Positions 44,278 through 50,880 of a stretch of 50,880 nucleotides of DNA are shown one piece after another; the first letter of the stretch is position 1; every line of letters starts with the position of its first letter. The notes beneath the pieces are model-generated. The model made no database searches. It had not been told where the DNA came from and worked only from the letters and a program-made list of their open reading frames with translations. A program made the position numbers and the translations under genes. The stretch comes from Pelagibacteraceae bacterium AG-404-P07 (GTDB lineage: Bacteria > Pseudomonadota > Alphaproteobacteria > Pelagibacterales > Pelagibacteraceae): contig QCJE01000008.1 in the NCBI GenBank assembly GCA_003216235.1, positions 1 to 50,880 on the forward strand, read 5' to 3'.

Positions 44278-45387
44278 TTAAAATAAACCTAGGTCTTTTA
44301 GGTCATTAAAGGTTGTAAAAAACATCAATGATAACAACAAAAACAAACCGATTCGAAAAAAACCTTCTTGGGTTTTTTGAGACAAAGGACGTCCCAAAAT
44401 TTTTTCAAAAGTATAAAACATTAAATGGCCTCCATCTAACATTGGTATTGGAAATAAATTAATTAATCCTAAGCTGATAGAAATATAGGCCATCATGCTA
44501 ATAAAAGCTAAAACACCAAATTCAGCTACTTGACCTGAAATTTTTGCTATCCTAATAGGCCCACCTAATTGAGAAGTATCAGCTTTGCCAAAAATCATTG
44601 CACCAATATATTTTAACGAAGAAATGCTTACATAATAAACTTCATTTGCAGCATGATATATTGCTTGAGTAGGACCTAATTTTACATGATTAATTTCATT
44701 ATTGTAAGCACCTAGTTTTATTCCAACAATACGTTTCTTTATATTATTTCCAAGATTATCTTTACCTAAAATAGTATTTGGTTTTATTTTTAATAATAAT
44801 TCATCATAAGATCTTTTAACTTTAAAATCTATAATTTCATCAGTTGACATCATTATATATTTAGAAACATCCATAATACTTTTTACTTTACTTCCATCTA
44901 TTTCTAAAATTATATCATTTTGTTTCAATCCTCCTGACATAGCAGGACTATCTTTTTGGACTTCATTAATTACTGCAGGAGTAAAATCTTTACCAACAAA
45001 TGTATATATTGAAAAAAAAATTACTATGGCTAATAAAAAATTAGCTAATGGACCTCCAAAAACAATTAAAGTTCTTTGGTATAAAGGTTTTAGAACAAAT
45101 AGTTTTTTTCTATCTTCCTCACTGTATTTCTGAATAATTTTTTCTTGATCAGCTTGTGAGTAAACATTTCTATCACCAAAAAATTTTACATATCCTCCTA
45201 AAGGAATCCAGCAAATTTTCCATCTCGTGCCCGATTTATCATTCCATCCAAAAATTTCTTGACCAAATCCAATTGAAAAATCTGTGATACCTACACCATA
45301 TTTTTTTGCAAAATAGTAATGACCATATTCATGAATAAAAACTACTACCAAAATTAAAACTATAAATGGTAAAATATAACTCATCAT
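44278..45387 (-). CDS. rseP: site-2 protease RseP (RIP metalloprotease)
   Basis: This is a 369-residue intramembrane zinc protease. The HEYGH motif is at residues 19-23, within the first helix. One PDZ domain (about 120-200, with SGGLKQNDIILEIDG) and the second metal motif NLFPIPMLDGGHL near the C-terminus follow. E. coli RseP has two PDZ domains, whereas this one is shorter. It releases anti-sigma factors or clears signal peptides. Confidence 0.94.
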   Translation of the reverse strand: MMSYILPFIVLILVVVFIHEYGHYYFAKKYGVGITDFSIGFGQEIFGWNDKSGTRWKICWIPLGGYVKFFGDRNVYSQADQEKIIQKYSEEDRKKLFVLKPLYQRTLIVFGGPLANFLLAIVIFFSIYTFVGKDFTPAVINEVQKDSPAMSGGLKQNDIILEIDGSKVKSIMDVSKYIMMSTDEIIDFKVKRSYDELLLKIKPNTILGKDNLGNNIKKRIVGIKLGAYNNEINHVKLGPTQAIYHAANEVYYVSISSLKYIGAMIFGKADTSQLGGPIRIAKISGQVAEFGVLAFISMMAYISISLGLINLFPIPMLDGGHLMFYTFEKILGRPLSQKTQEGFFRIGLFLLLSLMFFTTFNDLKDLGLF

Positions 45388-45521
45388 AATAATCCAATTT
45401 TAATTGAATTCTAAAATATACTCAACACTCTATTTTGTCCTAATTAATGGTTAGAAAACATTGATTGTATTTGTTTCAAAAAGATATAAGCATCCATTAA
45501 ATCAAACTAATTGTAAAAATA

Positions 45522-46922
45522 ATGAACTTCAACGATTTACCAATAGAAAATAAGCTTAAAAATTCAATTAAGTATGCAGATTTTAAATCACCTACTCCCA
45601 TTCAAAGTAAGTCCATACCTGTTAGTTTATCAGGAAAAGATATATTAGGCACTGCTCAAACTGGAACAGGTAAAACTCTAGCATTCACGATTCCAATGAT
45701 TAATAAACTAATTTTAGATAAAAACGCTATGGCTTTAATCATATGTCCTACTAGAGAGCTTGCAAGCCAAGTAATGCAAACAGTTTTAAAATTAAATGTA
45801 AAAGAAATAGACATAGGAAATGCATTACTTATTGGGGGTGAAAGTGTGCATAAGCAACTTAAAAAATTAAAAAAAAGGGCAAGAATTATAGTTGGTACAC
45901 CTGGGAGAATTAATGATCATTTAAAAAGACAAAGTTTAAATTTATCTAGAGTTTCTTATTTAGTTTTAGATGAAACAGATAGAATGTTAGATATGGGTTT
46001 TACTCCACAAATAGAATTAATCTTAAGATTTATTCCAAAAAATCATCAAACTTTATTATTTTCTGCAACATTACCTAATAATATTTTAAGAATTTCAGAA
46101 AAATATTTAAACAATCCCGAAAGAATAGCTGTAGGCTCATTATCAACTCCTATTGAAAAGATTAAACAAGAAACATTTCAAATTACTCAAGATAAAAAAT
46201 ATCATGAATTAATAAATCAATTAGTTGAAAGAAATGGATCTATATTAGTGTTTGTAAAAACCAAACGTGGTGCTGACAAAATAGTTAAACGTTTAAAATA
46301 TGACGGTCATTCAGCAGATGCAATTCATGGAAATTTAAGGCAAAGCAAAAGAGATAGAGTTATAGCTGGATTTAGAAATGGCAAAAGTAGAATATTAATT
46401 GCAACTGATGTTGCAGCTCGCGGTTTAGATATTCCTCTAATACAGCATGTGATAAATTATGATCTGCCTCAAGTTCCAGAAGATTACATTCATAGAATTG
46501 GAAGAACTGGTAGGGCTGGTAAAGAAGGTTCCGCTTTAACATTTCTTACACCAAATGACAGATCAATGTGGAATTCAATCAGTAGATTAGTTAATCCAAA
46601 TTTTAAATCTCTTCAAAGTGAACATAAAAAAAACTTCAAAGGTAAGAAAAGACATAATGCTTCATTTAATAAAGAAAGAAAATTTAAAGATAAGAAAAAG
46701 TTCTTAAAAAGAACCGTTTCCAGAAAATCCAGATTTAAAGATAATAGTAAAAAATTTGGTTTTACAAATAATCCTAAATATTTTGATAAAAAATCTTCAA
46801 ATGACTTAACAAAAAATTCTAATAAAAAGAATTTTAAATTTAAAGCAAAGAAAAAATTTAAAAATAGAAAAAGACCAAAAAATTTTTCATTTAAAAGGTT
46901 TAAAAAGAAAAGAAGATATTAA
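45522..46922 (+). CDS. rhlE: DEAD-box RNA helicase, RhlE-like
   Basis: This is a 466-residue ATP-dependent RNA helicase. The Q motif region FKSPTPIQ, Walker A AQTGTGKT, PTRELA, SAT and HRIGRTGRAG are all present. Motif II reads DETD instead of DEAD. After about residue 365 comes a disordered tail dominated by Lys, Arg, Phe and Asn, probably for RNA binding. Such helicases help ribosome assembly and RNA decay in the cold. Confidence 0.94.
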   Translation: MNFNDLPIENKLKNSIKYADFKSPTPIQSKSIPVSLSGKDILGTAQTGTGKTLAFTIPMINKLILDKNAMALIICPTRELASQVMQTVLKLNVKEIDIGNALLIGGESVHKQLKKLKKRARIIVGTPGRINDHLKRQSLNLSRVSYLVLDETDRMLDMGFTPQIELILRFIPKNHQTLLFSATLPNNILRISEKYLNNPERIAVGSLSTPIEKIKQETFQITQDKKYHELINQLVERNGSILVFVKTKRGADKIVKRLKYDGHSADAIHGNLRQSKRDRVIAGFRNGKSRILIATDVAARGLDIPLIQHVINYDLPQVPEDYIHRIGRTGRAGKEGSALTFLTPNDRSMWNSISRLVNPNFKSLQSEHKKNFKGKKRHNASFNKERKFKDKKKFLKRTVSRKSRFKDNSKKFGFTNNPKYFDKKSSNDLTKNSNKKNFKFKAKKKFKNRKRPKNFSFKRFKKKRRY

Positions 46923-47716
46923 GCGGCTTTTAAATAATCTAACCAATTTTTTAATTCCTGCATTCTAGATTCTTTTACAGAAATTTTAATCTCTTTTTCA
47001 ATAAAATTTATATGTTCTTTAATTTCATTTTCATCTTTAAAACATTTTCTTGAATTAATTAGTTTATCTTTCCTAAACTTTATTAATGCAATCATTTTAT
47101 GATATGTGATTTCAGGATGATATTGTAAGCCCCACACATCACTTACACCAGATTTAAAATTAATACTTTGTATTTTATTGATTTTATTTGATGCCAAATG
47201 AACTGCGCCTTCTGGTAAAGTAACAACTTCATCGAAATTAAATGCAGGAGAGTTAAACTTTTGATCTTTTGACCTATATAAAGGATGATTAATTCCATTT
47301 TCATTAATTTCTATATTATTTGCAATACCAATATGAGCACCATTTTCTGACTTCTTAACTTTTCCGCCTGCTGCAGTAACAGCAACTTGCATACCCCAAC
47401 AAATTGCTAGAATTTTTTTTATATTTTTGAAGCATTCGTTCATAAAAGAAATTTGCCTTTTGATTTCTATACAGTCATTATAAATATTTAGGCTGCTTCC
47501 ACCCCAAATCAAACCATCATATTTCTTTATATTAAGTAAAATTTTATCAAAATTTTTTTCAGAACATGGATTGAAAACATCAATATTTAAGTCATTCGTG
47601 TAGTATGAAAGACTTTCTTTCAAACTCTCTGCGTGGGTAGGTATTCCATTTAACTTAAATGTTTCATTTTCTTCTTTAATGTTTCCTTCAACTACCAATA
47701 AATTTAAGGTTTTCAT
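46919..47716 (-). CDS. class I glutamine amidotransferase-like protein
   Basis: This is a 265-residue protein with the amidotransferase nucleophile in LAICWGMQVAVTAAGG and the His/Glu pair in GLQYHPEITYH. The GGSSLNIY loop takes the usual oxyanion place. The family resembles GMP synthase-type stand-alone amidotransferases of unknown acceptor, with an added C-terminal helical tail. It overlaps the alcohol dehydrogenase by 4 bases, so the two are coupled. Confidence 0.85.
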   Translation of the reverse strand: MKTLNLLVVEGNIKEENETFKLNGIPTHAESLKESLSYYTNDLNIDVFNPCSEKNFDKILLNIKKYDGLIWGGSSLNIYNDCIEIKRQISFMNECFKNIKKILAICWGMQVAVTAAGGKVKKSENGAHIGIANNIEINENGINHPLYRSKDQKFNSPAFNFDEVVTLPEGAVHLASNKINKIQSINFKSGVSDVWGLQYHPEITYHKMIALIKFRKDKLINSRKCFKDENEIKEHINFIEKEIKISVKESRMQELKNWLDYLKAA

Positions 47717-48879
47717 TTAAATAGTTTTCCCGACATACTATGTTCATACAAATCCTTCATATGGTCAATAGACATTTTCTTTGGATTTGTTGATGTCGAA
47801 GGGTCATCTAGAGCCATTTTCGATAATTTATCAATATCAAGATCTTCTTTTTTAATCACTTCTGATAATTTATGCGGTAGATTTAGTTTTTTTCTTAAAT
47901 CCAGAACCCAATTAATAAATCCATCAAAAGATTGATTTTTTAATTCTAAATATTTACAAATATTAATTATCTTATTTTCTATTGAATCTTTATTAAACGT
48001 TAAAACATAAGGCATAAATATTGCATTAGATAGACCGTGATGAATATTATTAATTGCATTCACTGGATGACTTAATGAATGAATGGCTCCTAGTCCTTTT
48101 TGAAATGCGGTGGACCCCATACTTGCTGCAGTTAACATATTCATTCTTGCTTCAATATTAAAACCATCTTTAAATGCCTTTAATAACCATTGATCAATTA
48201 ATTTCATTCCTTCTAATGCAATTCCATCTGCCATGGGATGATATCCAGTTGAACAATAAGCTTCAAGGTTATGTGCAAGAGCGTCCATACCTGTTGCTGC
48301 AGTAATTTCAGGAGGAAGATTAATTGTTAAAATTGGATCTAAAATTACAATAGAAGGTAAAAACTTAGGATGGAAAATTATTTTTTTTACTCCTGTTTCT
48401 TCATTTAAAATTACAGATGCTCTTCCTGTTTCTGAACCTGTTCCTGCTGTAGTTGGTATAGCAATGATAGGAGAAATTTTTTTTGAATTTGCTTTTTTCC
48501 AATTATCTCCAGTATCTTCAAAATCCCATATTGATAAAGTTTGACCAGACATAAAAGCAATTGCTTTGCCGACGTCCAATCCACTTCCACCACCAACAGC
48601 TATAACTCCATCACAATTATTTTTATTAAAAAGATTAACTCCATCATTAACATTTGTACCAGTGGGATTACCTACGACATCAGAAAATACTTCAACAGAA
48701 ATATCTTTATCTCTTAAAATTTTCACTGCATCTAAGATTATTTTATTTTTAGCAAGTCCGTTATCAGTTACTAGTAACGGGTTTTTAATATTCAAACTTT
48801 TACAGGCTTGACTCAAATCTTGAATACGGTTTTCACCAACCCACATCTCAGTTGGGTAGTTCCAATTAAATTTACTCAT
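47713..48879 (-). CDS. iron-containing alcohol dehydrogenase
   Basis: This is a 388-residue group III alcohol dehydrogenase. The NAD-binding loop is GGGSGLDVGKAIA (about 95-107). IPTTAGTGSETGRASV follows, and metal ligands lie in MDALAHNLEAY and the GAIHSLSHPVNAINNIHHG block. The substrate may be an alcohol or a phospho- or sulfo-aldehyde. It lies between the GNAT-like gene and the amidotransferase gene in one leftward operon. Confidence 0.92.
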   Translation of the reverse strand: MSKFNWNYPTEMWVGENRIQDLSQACKSLNIKNPLLVTDNGLAKNKIILDAVKILRDKDISVEVFSDVVGNPTGTNVNDGVNLFNKNNCDGVIAVGGGSGLDVGKAIAFMSGQTLSIWDFEDTGDNWKKANSKKISPIIAIPTTAGTGSETGRASVILNEETGVKKIIFHPKFLPSIVILDPILTINLPPEITAATGMDALAHNLEAYCSTGYHPMADGIALEGMKLIDQWLLKAFKDGFNIEARMNMLTAASMGSTAFQKGLGAIHSLSHPVNAINNIHHGLSNAIFMPYVLTFNKDSIENKIINICKYLELKNQSFDGFINWVLDLRKKLNLPHKLSEVIKKEDLDIDKLSKMALDDPSTSTNPKKMSIDHMKDLYEHSMSGKLFK

Positions 48880-48887
48880 TTTAAGAT

Positions 48888-49532
48888 TTATTGTTTTTTT
48901 TCTACTTGATACTCAAAATTTTGTGTAGTTTCATTTACTTGCAAAAGTTTTGCTCCATTTTTACTATGAAATTTTGATGCCATTTTAGTTAATGGGGATA
49001 AAGTAATCAATCTATTAAGATGATTTGATTTTTTAATTTTTTTAAAAACTTCTTTAACAATCAATTTTCCTCCTCCCTTCTTCTTTGACCAAACAGTATA
49101 TGCAATAGCAATTTTTCCCACATTTTGGCCTCTTAATGTACTTTGTAAATGAGCATCCTGGCTTAGTCTATCCAATTCCTCAACTGATTTGGGTATTTCA
49201 TTTGTATAAGCAAAACACATTACTGCGTGTATTTCTCCCTTATATTTAACCCCATGAATTTTTCTACCATAACTTGTTCTAAATGAGTTGCTCAATTCAG
49301 GTCTTACTGGATCTTCATCGGTATTACATTCTTTTAATTCAACCAATTCTGCACCTTTAATCCAGCCAAATATATCCTCAATATTCCTCGAAATAATTTG
49401 TTTATTTTTTCTAATTCGAGCTTTTATTCGAGGATTAAATTTTTTTTTGCTTTTAAAAGACCTTTTTAAAGGATCACTTTTTAAATATTTGGAAGCTAAT
49501 TTTTCTTTTACTGTTTTTAATAATTGTCTCAT
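48888..49532 (-). CDS. GNAT-like hypothetical protein
   Basis: This is a 214-residue protein with a strongly basic N-terminal 50 residues. The following domain has AVMCFAYTNEIP, KIAIAYTVWSKKKGGGKLIVKEVF and a C-terminal SKFHSKNGAKLLQ, whose order (strand, glycine loop, helix, strand) resembles an N-acetyltransferase fold. A marine phage or bacterial GNAT-type protein is a possible relative. Its acceptor is unknown. It starts the operon with the alcohol dehydrogenase. Confidence 0.6.
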   Translation of the reverse strand: MRQLLKTVKEKLASKYLKSDPLKRSFKSKKKFNPRIKARIRKNKQIISRNIEDIFGWIKGAELVELKECNTDEDPVRPELSNSFRTSYGRKIHGVKYKGEIHAVMCFAYTNEIPKSVEELDRLSQDAHLQSTLRGQNVGKIAIAYTVWSKKKGGGKLIVKEVFKKIKKSNHLNRLITLSPLTKMASKFHSKNGAKLLQVNETTQNFEYQVEKKQ

Positions 49533-49643
49533 TATTTACATTAACCTATCAATAATTTTTCAATAAATAACAAAATACTATATGATTTTATCTCAAGGTA
49601 GATATGAATATTATGCATCGGTAATAACTATTTATCTTAACAA

Positions 49644-49808
49644 TTAGTAATACAACAGTGCAAAAATTGTCCCTAAAATCAATAAAAATATAATCAAAAC
49701 TATATAGTTAATTTTGATATTAAATTTTTTAAAAATAAAATTATTAATTTTCTCCCAAAATAAAACAATTAAAAAAACAATTATAGCGGGTATGATAAAT
49801 TTAATCAT
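49644..49808 (-). CDS. small two-helix membrane protein (54 aa)
   Basis: The reverse-strand ATG at 49806-49808 opens a 54-codon frame ending at 49644. Two hydrophobic segments (about 3-17 and 35-53) flank a short basic loop. It begins 5 bases after the stop of the ScfR-type regulator gene, so it is likely co-transcribed. No family is recognised. Confidence 0.5.
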   Translation of the reverse strand: MIKFIIPAIIVFLIVLFWEKINNFIFKKFNIKINYIVLIIFLLILGTIFALLYY

Positions 49809-49813
49809 AACTT

Positions 49814-50880
49814 TTAACTTTTATCACCAACATATACCGAGACTCCTCGCAAGTTAATATCAACATCAAACTTCTTATGTAGTGGAGGAAAAGCTCTTTG
49901 TGAACAGTCTAGTCTATCGCAGGTTCTACAAGAAACACCTATTGGTATTTCTGAAGATTTATCGTTAATATTTATATTCTCTGTATATATAAAATCCTTT
50001 GCATATTTAGCTTCACAGCCAAGGCCTATAGATAATATGCTTTTTGATTGACCAAATCTTCCTATACCTTTTTCAACAGTTCTAGCAATGCAAACATACT
50101 TTTCACCATTAGTCATTTTACTTACTGCAGCTTGAATAACACCCGGTCTTGTTAAGGCTGAATAAACATTCCATCTTGGACAAGCTCCTCCATATCTTGG
50201 TATTTCAATTCCAGATAATGAAAATCTTTTAGAAATATTTCCAGCCATGTCTACTCTTAAAAAGTGAAATGGTATGCCTGGCAGTTTTGGATCTTGCAAA
50301 CAAGTTACTCTATGAGCTACCTGTTCAAATGATGTGGCAAAGGTATTTTGTAATAATTCTAAGTCATATTTAAGTTTTTTACATTCTGAATGAAAAGGCT
50401 TATATGGCATCAAGATCGCTGCACCACAATAATTCAGTAAAGCGACTTTAGTTAATTTTTTTGATTCTTCAGAAGGAAAGGTAAATTTAGATAAATATTC
50501 CTCTATTTCTTTAATCGCACCCTCTTGGGCAATCTGGGCAGCTGCATGAAGTTTTTTTGTTTCTAGAGAGCTATAATCACTTAATAAAAGTTCTTTTTTA
50601 TTTTTATTAAATATCTTAGAAAATGGTTTATTTTCTTCAGGAATTACATCTTTTACTTTTATGTTGTACTCAGAGCCTAAATACTCACATAGAGCGATAT
50701 ATCTTGTTCGATTATTTTTTTGAACCTTATCAAAAACTTTATTTGCGAAATCTTCAAGTTTCGGAAAATAGTTTTTATTTTCTTGCAAAAAATCTGATAT
50801 GACTTCACCTGGAAATGAATTTTTCCTATTATCTACAATTTTACCTGATATCTTTTCAATTTTATTTACAAGTTCGTGAT
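49814..50880 (-). CDS. ScfR-type transcriptional regulator (XRE/ImmA-IrrE/DUF2083), 5' part beyond the window
   Basis: The frame has no stop up to the right edge, and the apparent TTG start at 50788 is internal, so the gene is partial. The seen part has an IrrE/ImmA-like helical region (KKLHAAAQIAQEGAI, without a clear HExxH). A DUF2083 C-terminal domain follows with cysteines in GVSCRTCDRLDCSQRAFPP. ScfR/RamB-type regulators carry an N-terminal XRE helix-turn-helix, expected just outside. They control short-chain fatty acid metabolism, such as the glyoxylate or propionate pathways. Confidence 0.88.
   Translation of the reverse strand, partial: HELVNKIEKISGKIVDNRKNSFPGEVISDFLQENKNYFPKLEDFANKVFDKVQKNNRTRYIALCEYLGSEYNIKVKDVIPEENKPFSKIFNKNKKELLLSDYSSLETKKLHAAAQIAQEGAIKEIEEYLSKFTFPSEESKKLTKVALLNYCGAAILMPYKPFHSECKKLKYDLELLQNTFATSFEQVAHRVTCLQDPKLPGIPFHFLRVDMAGNISKRFSLSGIEIPRYGGACPRWNVYSALTRPGVIQAAVSKMTNGEKYVCIARTVEKGIGRFGQSKSILSIGLGCEAKYAKDFIYTENININDKSSEIPIGVSCRTCDRLDCSQRAFPPLHKKFDVDINLRGVSVYVGDKS

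Noticed and set aside
50786..50788. TTG start for a complete 324-aa protein at the right edge
   Set aside because: The same frame stays open without a stop to the end of the window, and the family needs an N-terminal helix-turn-helix, so the gene is partial.
1..50880. Mobile elements, prophage, CRISPR arrays or a defence island
   Set aside because: No transposase, integrase, phage structural gene, repeat-spacer array or known defence gene was seen, and base composition is even.

Overview
The window is a dense, AT-rich stretch of bacterial chromosome. Most genes touch or overlap by a few bases, and no stretch longer than about 300 bases lacks a gene. The codon bias towards A/T, the short intergenic spaces and the gene content point to a SAR11 (Pelagibacterales) marine alphaproteobacterium. 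The supporting content is lon-clpX-clpP-tig beside tRNAs, TRAP transport, reverse-type aprBA, xsc, DUF3553, DUF1289, an ABA4-like protein and a type 5 uracil-DNA glycosylase. I see no insertion sequences, phage genes, CRISPR arrays or rRNA.

Layout. 1-6560: the end of nuoA, tRNA-Asp and tRNA-Val, the proteostasis block lon, clpX, clpP, tig, then tRNA-Leu. 6600-10160: small housekeeping and hypothetical genes, including DUF1289, a histidine phosphatase, UDGb, a YbgC thioesterase and DUF3047. 10150-15504: one leftward operon with a TRAP transporter (P, Q, M), an NCS1 permease and an SDR. 15638-19381: a tightly coupled rightward operon with a GMC flavoprotein, TerC-like protein, SDR and M23 peptidase. 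19450-27652: an organosulfur block with xsc (leftward), suyAB (rightward) and a leftward operon aprM-aprB-aprA-ORF116-ORF44-tauE. 27754-32995: HIT protein, folate-branch genes pabC/pabA/pabB, an MFS transporter and a MetC-like lyase. 33072-36913: a rightward set of membrane and surface-type genes (methyltransferase, sulfatase-like). 36914-41167: mnmA, DUF3553, cysQ, recX, ABA4-like, a DsbA-type isomerase and a rhodanese. 41214-50880: a GT-like gene, amtB, HU, rseP, a DEAD-box helicase, a glutamine amidotransferase, iron-dependent alcohol dehydrogenase, a GNAT-like protein and the 3' part of a ScfR-type regulator.

How it works together. The clearest theme is use of organosulfonates. TRAP transport and the GMC dehydrogenase could supply sulfoacetaldehyde, for example from isethionate. 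Xsc would cleave it to acetyl phosphate and sulfite, and SuyAB would cleave sulfolactate to pyruvate and sulfite. TauE could export the sulfite, or AprBA with its membrane partner AprM could oxidise it to APS. Candidate operators (short perfect inverted repeats) lie in front of xsc and of the apr operon. The two small uncharacterised proteins inside the apr-tauE operon are the best candidates for undescribed parts of this system.

Limits: family calls rest on motifs and recognition by eye. Substrates, promoters and RNA structures are inferences and are marked as such.
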